Below are positions 47,000-58,013 of a stretch of DNA of 64,000 nucleotides, piece by piece. The stretch comes from Vicia villosa. Lineage: Eukaryota; Streptophyta; Magnoliopsida; Fabales; Fabaceae. The stretch spans positions 189,187,247 through 189,251,246 of the forward strand of contig NC_081183.1 of assembly GCF_029867415.1 (NCBI RefSeq), given 5' to 3'. How positions within the stretch are numbered: position 1 is the first letter of the stretch; each line of letters opens with the position of its first letter. Under the pieces are notes generated by a model. That model made no database searches and had not been told where the DNA came from. It saw only the letters and a program-made list of their open reading frames with translations. Made by a program: the position numbers and the translations under genes.

Positions 47000-48925
47000 T
47001 GCAAACTTTGTATCCTTAACAATGGGAAAATAACCTCAAAAAATTTGATGCAAAAGTTGATGAAGGCATATTCATATGATATTCCACTTTGAGCAAATCT
47101 TTTAAAGTCTTTAACAAAAGAACCCTAACTATAGAAGAATCGCTTCGTGTTACTTTTGATGAAACTAATCCTAAACCATTAAAAATAGATGTTATTGACT
47201 GAACAAGTATTCTGGAAAAAGACAAATATGAAAGAAATTGACCAATAAGTAAAACAAGTCCAATTCAAAATCAGGTCTCAGATCAAGAACCTGTTCAAGA
47301 TCAAAACGAATATATTCCTTTAGTCCATCAAGATCTTCCAAGAGAGTGGAGGATGGCAAAGGACCATCCTATTTGGAATATTAATGGAGATATATCTAAG
47401 AGAGTCGCTACTTGACACACCCTTAATAAGGTATGTAACTTTGGGAATTTTGTTTCATAAATTGAGCCAAAAGGAATCGAGGAGTCTATCATTGATGAAC
47501 ATTGGTATCTTATCATGCAATAGAAGTTAAATCCATTTGAACAAAACAACGTTTCGGAACTCGTTCTCAAACCTGTAACTAATCAAGTGATTGGTACTCA
47601 TTGGGTCATTCGCAACAAGCTGGACAAATATGGAAATATGTTAAGAAATAAAGTTAGACCTGTTGCAAAAGGTTACAATAAATAAGAGAGAATATATTTC
47701 AATGAAACTTATGCTCCCGTAGCTAGATTATGGGCCAAAGGGATGTTATTAGCTTTTTTCTGCATCATGAATTTCAAACTTTATATGTGTATCAACCTCT
47801 ATGTTTTATCAACTCAATCTTCCTCGATCATTTTTTAACTTAAGAAAGCTTTATACGGTCTTAAACAAGCTCCCAGAGCTTAGTACGATCATCAAAGCAA
47901 GTTATTGCTTCAAACAAGTCTCAAAGAGGACAAGTTGATAAAACTCTTTTTGTCAAGAAAACTGGGCATGACATTTTACTAGTTCAAATTTATGTTGATG
48001 ATATCATCTTCTGTGTTACTAATGAATCCTTGTACAAAGATTTTTCTAAAATAATGCAAAATGAATTCGAAATGTCAATAATGGGGGAGATTTGGTACTT
48101 CCTAGGGCTTCAAAATCATCAAGCTAAGGAAGGAACCTTCATCAATCAATCAAAATATTGAAAAGATCTACTAAAGAGGTATGACATGGAGAAAACCAAA
48201 ATAATAGTAACTCTAATGGGAAAATCATGTAACCTCGACAAGGAAGAAAATAGAAAACCAGCTAAGGAAAGCAAATCAAGAGGTATGATATGTTCTCTCC
48301 TTTATCTCATTGTATTCCTTCTTGATATCATGTTTGATATGTTCCTTTTTTCTTGTTTTAAAGCATCCTCAAAAAAATTATATCTCAGTACGGTCAAACA
48401 CATCTTGAGATATCTCACTGGCGCAGAACAAATGGGTTTATGGAACCTTAAAGGAGAGGAGTGTCACTTAGTTAGGCACGCCGATTATGATTATGCTAGC
48501 TGTAAATTGGATAGGAAAGTACCAGCGGTACGTGTCACTTGGGAACTTGCTTGTCTCCTGGAATAACAAGAAATAACCAAGTGTCACACTATTTCCAATT
48601 GAGGAAGAATACGTTCTTGCAGGTAGTTGTTGCTCATAAATTATTTGAATGAAACATCAACTCAATGATTACGATGTTAGTATTGGAGTTATCCCGATAA
48701 GATGAAACAATAGTAGCGCTATAAATCTCACTTAAAACCCAATACTTCACTCTCGAGATAAACATATTGAGGCTAGGCACCATTTTATTAGGGATCATAT
48801 TAAAAAAGGGCAATGCTTACTTGAATTTGTGACTTCATCTTATCAACTCATAAACATTTCTACAAAACCACTTCCTAAAGAAAACTTCTTTTTCATAAGA
48901 ACTAAACAAAGAATCTTAAATTAAT
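47000..48925 (+). pseudogene. Copia RT/RNase H relic
   Basis: Plus strand, many stops. Order: RT start region near 47570-47700 (VGTHWV-like, then VRPVAKGYN and FNETYAPVARL), a tyrosine-gly-leu-lys-gln stretch near 47850, LLVQIYVDDIIF at about 47980, MGEIWYFLGLQ at 48085, and KHILRYLTGAEQMGLWNL with DYDYASCKLDRK (RNase H) at 48395-48515, ending near 48920. It has the same orientation as the gag relic at 38476-43867 and could be the other half of that element, separated by later insertions; unproven. Confidence 0.75.
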
Positions 48926-51335
48926 AATGCATAGATTAGTATGCTTAATTTCCTCTTCTCCCTCATCTTCCTCTTTTTCTATAAATGATTATATGTGATC
49001 AATATGTTATACTTGTTTTTCCCGCCTTTTTTACAATGCTAAACAAGGAGAACTATACTCCTAGGGAGAGTACAGTATACTCTCTATTCATGTGAGGGAG
49101 AGTCTAATCACTCCAAATTTTATCAATAAGTTTTTTTCTCTTTTACCACCTCCCTGAGGGTTATATTGGCATTACGAAAAGGGAAATAATATGAACCTAT
49201 GTGCTTGCAGGCACAAAGTTGATGATCATGATGTTGATAACCTTCTTGGTGTTTCGATGACAATAATGCTGATGAATGTTGAAGTCGATGGTAATTTCTT
49301 TCCAATTATTTGATGATGGAGATTAACTCAAAGATATCTCGAGTTTCACCAAGTAAAAGATTCAATGTTCCAATGAAGTTCTTATATGATCGGTATATCT
49401 GGAAAAGGAACTTCAAAGCTTTAGAGTTATGAAAGAGAGGAATTGTGAAAACTCGTTTGGTCGTGTTTGCTTCAGTGACCAGAGTCTTGTGAAAGTAGGA
49501 GAGTAAATTCTAAGATACTAAGACAACTCACAGACACGCACACACACACACACACACACACTTAAAATACTTTTAATGCATCTCTTTACTGAACAAAATC
49601 ACCCAAAATTGTTTTTTAGGCCTAACTAGTTGACTAGGGGAATGTATGTTTGATTAAGAGACTTTTCTTTATTGAATCTTTTGCCTAATCGATTAGATGA
49701 TGCTTATTTGAGTCTATAATTGATTATGACTGTCTCTTAATGATTGGTAACATCACTATATCAAAACCTTTCATTTTGGGCCTTAATAATTGATTATTTT
49801 AGGTACTTAATCGATTAGCCCATTAATTTGTCCAATGGATTATTAGCTTTTTGAGCCAAAAAATTTTCTATATAAATGAAGCTTTTTCTCACTTCATTTC
49901 CCACAAGAATTTGCAGTTTTCCTAATTATTTATCAATTTTTATATTTACTTTCTCTCTTTAAATATTTTCTTTAATCAAAGTTGCCTAATGGCCTTGTAA
50001 ATGAAAATTATTTGTGAAGAAAAAGTTTTACTCGTCTCGTGCCATTGTTTTACTTTTAGGAGTGCGATATTCTTGAAGAATTAAGTTTGATTCTTAAGAT
50101 CAATCATTGAAAAATCTCTATTTGGTTATAGAACTCAACATGCAAAAGTTTTGTTTAGTGATTGAGATTAGTCAGTGAATTCCCTACTCAATTCATAAGT
50201 TCATCCTGCGAAAAAAGCTTTCTTTTGGTTGGGAGAATAGGCCACTGTAAAATCTGTTGATTTCTTGTATCAAGGGTTTGTTGACATAACCTGTAAAAAC
50301 TCAATATTATAGTGAAATCTCAAGAAGATCTCTTGGGGACAGGACTAGACTAACATTCGACCAAATTTGGATAATTCTCAGGTGGCACCTATCTTACCCT
50401 ATCTCTTTAAATTTTGTTATTTACCTTTCTATTTATTTTCTTTCCGTTGGTTTTCCCTCTGATTTTGTGATAACACATTTGCTTTTTATGTAATAAAACC
50501 TTTAAATTAATCACGAATTTTGAATACCACAATTCTCCTCCCTCTTATCTTTGGAGTCACTTGTTCAACAATAAGAATATGCTTCATAGTATTTGTGGGT
50601 GGTTGGAGTGGAAAATTGATATATTAGTCTAATTTAAATTTTTTTAGAGTTTTATCGTTAGAGCATATCAAGCAAGACAAACTTAATGCTATAGTTTTGA
50701 AATTTGGCTTTATTTATTATCTTTAATGTGTGAATGGATACTAGTTGTGGAACATGGAATCTAGAGGATCAAATTTCATTATAAACATAAATGTTATTTT
50801 TTATGAGACTCGTATGAGGATGAAGTGAAACAATTGGAACTAAAGGCTCTCAAACTATGGTGGATAAAACTTAGTTTTAGACATAGGTTTCCATTAATGA
50901 GACAAGATATGATTAGGATGTTAAGACTCTCATTTCTAGTTCCAGAGAATGGCAACATACAATGTCTACAAGCTATCAATTATCGAGTGATAAGGTAAGG
51001 AGGGAGATGGCACCACCTTAAACATTCAAAACCATATTTGGAAAAATTATACTTTGACACTCATATACATGTAACTGAGATTCCCATATTTCATCCAAAA
51101 AATTATTTTTTCGTTTGAGTAAAAGATATTTCTACAAAATCTCCTTATTATTGTTTTTTGTTACTGTTCTTAAATTTAGCCATTAAAATTTGAAGATCCT
51201 GGAGACAAAGTTAATTGTCTTGTTACTACATATTAAAAAAAATTATTTTGACCGTACTGATTAGTTGTGTGTGAAAGCAAATAGAGTATAATATAGTTGA
51301 AGGCATAGGAGAAGAAGAATTTATGAAACTACCTA
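48926..51335. other. Probable 3' LTR remnant and spacer
   Basis: Follows the copia pol end. 49000-50580 has LTR-like non-coding sequence with repeated AATCGATTAG motifs (49620-49830) and ends near ...CTTGTTCAACA at about 50570. 50580-51335 holds nothing I recognise. A CA microsatellite lies at 49539-49561. Confidence 0.4.
49539..49561. repeat. (CA)n microsatellite
   Basis: Eleven CA units. Confidence 0.9.
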
Positions 51336-51336
51336 C

Positions 51337-51412
51337 AAATCAAATGGTGATTGATTTACAAGTAGATCATTAGGTAATCAAATGGTGATTGATTTACAAG
51401 TAGATCATTCAA
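51337..51412. repeat. 38-bp perfect direct repeat, two copies
   Basis: TCAAATGGTGATTGATTTAC plus AAGTAGATCATT occurs twice in tandem at a spacing of 38 bp. Confidence 0.9.
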
Positions 51413-51499
51413 GAAGGAAGATCACAAGGTGTAAAGGAAGACTTGGGGCAACATCAATAGATGTATAGTTCACTATGAAACATTATATAAAAGTCAAAA

Positions 51500-51860
51500 T
51501 CAAAAATCCAAATTTTAAAATGGAGTGAATTATAATCATGTTTCAACTCCTTTTAGTTATTTTAACCTCATTTTTGAAAGAAAAAAATAATTTAAAAATA
51601 CATCTCCAAAAATATTTCGGAATAGATTTTTAGTTATTTTAACCCAACTGTTTCATTTTTGCTAAAAATTAATCGGAAATGCATCTCCAAAAATATTTAT
51701 TAGTCCATTTTTAGCTATTTTAACGCAGCCACCTCATTTTTGCAAAAAAATTAGTCCGAAAATATTCCTAAGTCCATTTTTATCTATTTAATCAATTGTA
51801 TTTCGTATGAGATGTTTTCGAAAATATTCTCCATAAAATCTTTGCTCACTTATTTGTGCT
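51500..51860. repeat. Degenerate GGAAATGCATCTCC-type repeats
   Basis: Several copies of short motifs such as TCGGAAATGCATCTCC, ACATCTCC and TTCGGAATAG, alternating with TTTTTAGCTATTTTAACSCA. They resemble the palindromes flanking the PMD element at 57591-60747, so this may be an old terminal remnant of a relative. Confidence 0.45.
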
Positions 51861-52330
51861 TATTTTATGTGAAAATAGTGCATCCATATAAACTATAAGC
51901 ATTTTTTACTTTTCTGCCTAGGATTTGGGATAATCTATATAAGGATGGAAAAAAAATTACCTCTCAATGACCTATTTGATTTCAAGAACTTGACTACTTT
52001 ATGAACTAATTTGAAATATGTGCAAACAGAATATAACATCGAAAACTTTCATCATCGTGTGATGTGAATGGTATGCTCATTCAGAAAAACCTAGCAGACC
52101 ATAGTGCAAATGGAGCAGAAAATGGTACAAATGACTTAAACCCTTTTATAAACTAATCAAATTTGTAAATTATGTAACAACCAATGATTGAAATTCAATT
52201 ACAACAAACATATGTATAATGCTTCTACTTGTTTCATTTGAATGGAGTGGTAACATAGAGATTTTGTCATGGAAACCGATATCTCGATGCATATACATTA
52301 CAGCACCATGAACATGTAACCGAATAACGG
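51861..52330. other. 3' flank of the DUF3054 gene
   Basis: Non-coding AT-rich sequence immediately downstream of the gene's stop codon on the minus strand; should contain its 3' UTR. Confidence 0.5.
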
Positions 52331-55242
52331 TTACCACCGCCGTACTAATGATGTGAGAAGCTACAAAAGAAAAGAAACAAATTTTGTATTATGTGATGGA
52401 ATAAGAAATGTAACATCAAAGGATCTGATAAAGCTGAAAAGATTATGTACCTCAAAAAGTTCGAAGGGATTTCCGTTGCGATAGACATCGTTCTTCTTAC
52501 TATTGTCGAAGGGAGTAATGGCGTATAGTAATGCCCGGACTGCGATGAGTAGAACAGCGGTGCTTCCGAGACTCACAAGTACAAAACCATAGTTAGGCAA
52601 ATGGCCTGATTTTATTGCCCTTATTGCTATTCCTATCTGCCAACAAGTTAAAAAGATATAAGTAACATTAGTTGTTGGTAAGATCAACAGAAAGAAAAAT
52701 AAAACTGAACATCTAGAGCGTGATCAGAGTGGCCATATAACAAATGATCCAATGGATATTGGACAGACTCTCATACCATATTAAAATTTAGCAGTTGAAA
52801 CTCCGAAGTAACATCATACTCAACTAATCATTCTTCAATTAGTACTTCAAATGTAAGAGTTCATTTTACTTATCTCTGAATTTTTGTAAGCAACTAGTTT
52901 ATTCAATTATGAAGTTTCAAGTATTCGAAAAACTACATTGAAGACTCAGTAAAAAACTGAGTAAACAGGCATTTTGATCTCTAAATATGTGAGACATTGT
53001 CGCAGTAGTCTCTGAATGAGTCGAAATTACAAAAACATCTCCAATTCTGCCTTTTGCTAGTAGTTTTAATTTATGAACCAAGTGACTAAGGGAAGATATA
53101 TTCAATAGTCGAACTAACTAACAAAAGAAACATTCGAGAACTAAATTGGCTCATGAAAGACACATTTGCATATGTTTTAGTCAAAATAGTCATTCCCGGA
53201 TAGTGGCCCGGAGCAGCCAATCCCAAACATGGGATAGCGGGAGCGGGATGACCTCTTTATTTGATCATTTTTTGGAAAAATTACATATAGTAATTATAAA
53301 GATATATTTAATGTAAAATTAAACAAATAACTCAACTCATAAAATATTCATAAATCAAAACACACATGACTATTGAAGTGTAAACGACTATGAAGGAAGG
53401 TTAAGGTTGAATTTCGACTCAAATTTGATTGAAAAGTCCAAAATTATCATTAAAACATTGTAAATTTAAGGGGTGGTTTAGGTTTTTTTGAGGGGGAAAT
53501 AATTAGCGGGCCAGAAACCGCTCTGTTCTGGTATCCGCTATTTACCCTATAGCAGCCACTATAGTGTTCTGCACCGCTAGGACTCTTCCCATAGCGGCCG
53601 GCCTAAAGCGGAATAGCGCTGCTATTGATTACTCTGGCTTTAGTAACTTTGATACAGTTTGGGACTGTTGCGACAGTGCAAGAGTACCTCACACATTTAA
53701 GAACCAAAATGGTTGTTTATTTGGACTAAAATGCTAAAGAAAAAATGCCAAAAATGAGAATATCAACGCAGTTAGAACAACAACTGATGTAAAGATAGAT
53801 TATTTGAAGTAAGCCAATAAGCTCCAAATAGGAGACCATGTTCAACTTACAGGGATCCCAACAGCCCATGATTTAGCAGTAGCAATGAGACCTTTGGGTA
53901 GACCATTCATCCCACGCCCATCTTCACTAAAACCTCCAAGGAAGTAAGCACCTAAAAACCACCCTGCCAACCATTGAAACACATCCAACAAATTTCAAAT
54001 CTCTAATTTAGAAAATAGGTTCACAACATCAATCTCAGCCGCAATATTAGCATTTTATGAATATGCAAATACTATGTCAGTTTGATTATGGTCAATGCAG
54101 CACTTGACACATACACAAATACTAACGCGTCTCAGACAAAAAAAAATGCAAGATACACCTTCAATATGAGGAGTTTGTGCTACATAATAAGGTTGCATCG
54201 CATGAGGCCATTTACCGCAATGTGTTGTTGTCAGAAACAGACACGTGTCAGACACCAAACACAACGTCGATCTGAATCATTGGTGATACATGTAAAGGCT
54301 TCATGAGCCTGTTTACTAGCAATTCTTCACAATAGCAAGGACAGTGAAGCAGCAACAATTTAAAACCTTGATTTCAAAGACTAAAACTTCACAATCATGA
54401 AAAACACAAATGTGTCACACACTAAACACAACTTCAATCTGAAATGTTTGTCCTACATACTAAGGCTGCATGCAACTATTTACTTGCAATTCTTCACAAT
54501 ATCAAGCACTGCGACGCGGCAACAATGTAAAACTTTGATTTCAAAGACAAAAACTTCACAAGTCAGAGACCGAACACAACTTCAAACTTCAATCTGAAAT
54601 GTTTGTCCTACATACTAAGGCTGCATGCAACTATTTACTTGCAATTCTTCACAATATCAAGGACAGTGGCGCGTGAACAATGTAAAACCTTGATTTCAAA
54701 GACATAAACTTCACAATCATGAAAACCAAACATACCAGCTATAAAAGGATCAGCAGTATGCAGAGTTTCAAAGTCAAAAATAGAGAGTCCATGACTATAT
54801 CTTCCAATAGTTGAAAACAAAAGCAAAGCCAACACATCTCCACCAGCAAACAAAGCTACACGCCTACAACCAAAAAAACCCAGATGAAAATTAACATAAA
54901 GTTTCCATTTTTATGCATAAAAATACCAACAAAAAAATAATAACATTACCCCCATTTTTCAATACGAGCAGATGAGTTGGGTTTGTCGAACTGAATGACA
55001 CCCTCCAATGGAACATCCTTATCGCCAACAAAAACAGTTTGATCATTGGAAGAGGGCTTTGAGGGTGAAGTTGAGTCTGCGTTTCTTACAGCTTTGGCTA
55101 GTATAAGATTCAATGTTCTAATGGAGCTTCTTCTAGTGAAACTTTGTGGAGAGTTTGAAGTGATGAATTTGGTTGAAGATGGGATGGAACAGTTTGCAAA
55201 CATGGCTCCAAAAGGAGCTTGGATATGGCTAACAAGCATCAT
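52331..55242 (-). CDS. DUF3054 family membrane protein, probably chloroplast (5 exons)
   Basis: Inferred minus-strand exons: 55242-54950, 54863-54736, 53963-53851, 52636-52451, 52360-52331; all introns GT-AG with matching phases; 750 nt, 249 aa. The N-terminus is Ser/Thr/Arg-rich and acid-poor like a plastid transit peptide. The core has four hydrophobic segments: VALFAGGDVLALLLFSTIG, IAGWFLGAYFLGGF, SWAVGIPIGIAIRA, and YGFVLVSLGSTAVLLIAVRA. It ends LLTSLVRRW. This matches plant DUF3054 proteins, whose biochemical role is unknown; cyanobacterial and plant distribution suggests a membrane function in plastids. The start may instead be the Met at 55203, which begins a more typical transit peptide (MFANCSIPSSTKF). 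No disabling mutation. Introns 2 and 3 contain repeats. Confidence 0.9.
53170..53645. mobile_element. MITE-like element in intron 3 of the DUF3054 gene
   Basis: GC-rich ends around an AT-rich core: left GGATAGTGGCCCGGAGCAGC and GGGATAGCGGGAGCGGGATG; right CCCATAGCGGCCGGCC and GCGGAATAGCGCTGCTATTG. Flanks TTTTAGTCA and CTTTAGTAA may be a degenerate 9-bp target duplication. It belongs to a common plant class with TAGCGG repeats. No coding. Confidence 0.5.
54240..54735. repeat. About 155-bp tandem repeat in intron 2 of the DUF3054 gene
   Basis: Three or so units recognised by ATCTGAAATGTTTGTCCTAC, GCAATTCTTCACAATATCAA and TTGATTTCAAAGAC. Two units are close copies at a spacing of 155 bp (54441 and 54596); the left unit near 54250 is more diverged. 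The last unit runs up to the exon 2 donor site. Confidence 0.8.
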
Positions 55243-56104
55243 TAGTATTTACAACTCACTAACGTTTGTGTTGGTTGATTCTCAATATTTGAGGTTCATT
55301 TGTTTGTTCTATGGTTTCTCATCCACATAACATGATCAAATTTTTGTTATGTTTTTTTTTTTGTCAAAAATAATTATTGGATAAATAGTAAATACTTTGG
55401 GCTGGGCTTTTATTTTTTGGGCTGGGCTTTTTTCTTTGGGTAATTGTTGTCCAACAAAGTTGTTTAAAGAGATCCATTTACCCCTCAATTAGACCTCTCA
55501 TTTTTTAAAAGTTGTTTAATTCTATTCTCCTCTTATAAATAATTTAATTTTAATTTGTCAATAATGAGTAAAAATGTTAAATTCTTTTAACTATGAAAAA
55601 TACTAAGTATTCTGACAAGAAAATATATTATGATCTTTTTGAACTATTAAAGATTAGGTATCGAATATTTGTTAAATTTTAAATGTCTGAAATTTCTAAG
55701 TTCCTGTATTTTGTGAATGACAAAATATATATCAATAAAAAATTAATCCAAGTATTTAACTACATAAAATATGCAGCATATATATACTACAGGATATTTT
55801 AGTTTTTGAAAAATTGACATATATTGGTTCCAATTTTTATTTAAAAAATCATATTTTTAAATATTAACCACTGTTTAAATTTGGCTAAATTTATATTTAT
55901 ATTTAAAATATAATTCTTTTTTCGAATTCATAAATTTTTACAATAGAAAAATCTCAAAATTTTTAATAGGTCAAATATTATAAAATTTTCTAGACAAAGC
56001 AGATGACAAGAAGTCACATGCTGCTTACAATAATTTACTATCACTAATATTTTCATAACTCTTTTGTTACACTTGTTATTAATACTTTATCTAAACCATT
56101 TTTA
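55243..56104. other. 5' flank of the DUF3054 gene
   Basis: Contains the upstream region and presumably the promoter of the minus-strand DUF3054 gene. A duplicated GGGCTGGGCTTTT at about 55398-55435 lies 0.15-0.2 kb upstream of the start; GGGCTTT-type elements are common near plant transcription starts. The rest is AT-rich without features. Confidence 0.4.
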
Positions 56105-56632
56105 GATATGGATCATCTCCACTTTTCTCGCATCATTGGATGGGAACTTGTATTTAACTACACCGAGAGGATTTGCCACGTGCTGCCGCATTTGCTCCAT
56201 ATAAAGGGAATCGAGCATGTGACATTGCCTTCTGCTCATATGACGATCACCGCTAGACGCGTCCAATGGACCTCTTTTCGTTATACTCAAGATGACTGAC
56301 ATGTAGGTCAGGTGTTTACATTGGGCATATGCAAGAGACTACATGACATGGTTCTATAGGGTATCACACCCTGTCATAACACCATATACTCCTGGAAGAC
56401 CACCTAGATCATTTAATCAGGAGGTATTTGAGGCTAAGGATGACCACACCCAAAATATAAGCAGTGTCTATCGGTGTATTGTGGATACGATGAGATCAGG
56501 TATTAAGGCATGACTTTTTGAAGAAGGTGATCCATAGTTGGCCCTCACAGAAGTCATTATTAACGAGGCACGAAATGTCTTGCGTTACAGACGGAGAAGC
56601 TGGATAGTTAGACATACTCAGTAAGTTATGTT
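56105..56632 (+). pseudogene. Plant mobile domain (PMD) relic
   Basis: Plus strand, several frames: YMTWFYRVSHPVITPYTPGR, then DDHTQNISSVYRCIVDTMRS, then TEVIINEARNVLRYRRR followed by VRHTQ. These match in order the C-terminal part of the PMD protein encoded at 58014-60051 (YVTWFYRVSHPLLTPDAPG, DDHAIDLLPICQQ, MIVTDAGRAAAYRRQRR, VRHTQ). Stops and frameshifts make it dead. It is in the opposite orientation to the better copy. Confidence 0.75.
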
Positions 56633-56819
56633 TAGTTGTACGATTTTTTGTATTTTCAGAATAAGTTATGTTTTGGTCGATACATTTTAATTTTTTTAAA
56701 TTAATGTTTGATTTTTTGCTTTGTTTTACTTTAATATAACTTGATCTCACTTTAATATAACTTACCTTAAAAAATTACAATGTTGGAACAATGTTGCTTG
56801 CTGCCTTGGAACCATTCAG

Positions 56820-57045
56820 TAGGATTTTCGGAGTGCATCTCTGAAATATCCCATGTGTGCAATAAACAAGTTTTCAATAACTTTTAAATTATTTCAGGGA
56901 ATATTTTGGAGATGCATCTCCGGATACACCCAAAAAATTTTACATAGATGTTTTGCAAACTATACTTTGACAAAAATGAGGCGTGTGACTAAATTATAAT
57001 TGTGTAATTTCATGTGCGTCCAGAGATACATCTCCAAATAAAAAA
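56820..57045. repeat. Decayed palindromes of the PMD-element type
   Basis: Three degraded copies: CGGAGTGCATCTCTGAAAT, TTTTGGAGATGCATCTCCGG and CCAGAGATACATCTCCAAAT. They follow the PMD relic just as intact palindromes flank the PMD gene at 57591-60747, so relic plus repeats are probably one old transposon. Confidence 0.6.
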
Positions 57046-57059
57046 GAACATTTTTTAGT

Positions 57060-57400
57060 GCATGTTCAGTTTGGCTTTTGGAAAGGCCAAAAGCAATTCT
57101 AGAGGGGTAGAATTGATTCTGAGAAATTTTAAAACGTTTGGTTAGACAAAAATAGAATTGATTCTTTCACCAGAATTGATTCTACTTGAAGCTAGAATTT
57201 GTAGCTTCTGCCTCCAGAATTGATTCTGGATAATTTTTACACTGTAATTTATTGTTCTACTCACTTTTACATAAATATATACAAACATAAATCAATTCTA
57301 CTAAACTCAATTCTGATAAATTCAATTCTATCAAACTCAATTCTACTAGAATCAATTCTATCTATCGTCAATTCTAACACACTCGTAATTTTCAAGTGTT
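57060..57400. repeat. AGAATTGATTCT-rich repeat region
   Basis: Many copies of AGAATTGATTCT or CAATTCTACTAAACT in both orientations, including six nearly contiguous units of about 15-18 bp at 57290-57380. It resembles a small dispersed legume repeat that starts CAGTTTGGCTTTTGGAAAGG. Terminal structure is not resolved. Confidence 0.65.
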
Positions 57401-57652
57401 GGGCTCATCCTCATATAATAGAAAAGCATTCCCCATATATTAATAGCAAACATTAAGTTTGTTGATCTGAAATGTGAAGGAAGCAAATAACAACATATAA
57501 AAAAAATCCACACTAGTGCAAAAAAAAGAGAGGAGGTTGGCAAATACTAAGTAGCTAGTTTGTTATTGGTTGATGTAGATGATATTTTTTGGTTTTTTCT
57601 TTAGCCACCTCCCTATGGGGGTCACCCCCAGCGAAAAACCCAAATTATCCCT

Positions 57653-57812
57653 GCTTCGGAAATGAACTTCCGAAGCACTTTTTTTTTTTTAAATTTCCAC
57701 AATTCGGAAGTGCATCTCCGAAAACACCTCATGGGGGGTGTTTTCGGAGATGAACTTCCGAAAACATCTTTGTTCAGATTTTGGGGGGTTTCGGAAATGA
57801 ACTTCCGAATTA
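57653..57812. repeat. Left cluster of four TTCGGAAATGAACTTCCGAA palindromes
   Basis: Copies at about 57653-57676, 57711-57728, 57741-57766 and 57789-57808, all variants of TTCGGARATGMAYYTCCGAA. Each could fold into a short hairpin or bind a dimeric protein. Confidence 0.9.
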
Positions 57813-58013
57813 TGCAGAAACTGTGTTTTTTTTTATGTTTTTCTTAACAGTCTCGTATTTTTAATTAAAGGAAACCGGGAAATAAAATAAATGACATATA
57901 AACAAAAAAAACTAATATGATAAAAAAAGTAATATATACAAGCCGATCCAAATCCAAAAAAAATAGTGTGCTAAAGATACAATCCGAAAACAAAAAATAA
58001 ATAAACCCGACCG

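Noticed and set aside
51500..57045. Possible giant gene-carrying Mutator element containing the DUF3054 gene
   Set aside because: The repeats on either side do not pair as clear terminal inverted repeats, and the DUF3054 gene has a full exon-intron structure like a resident gene.
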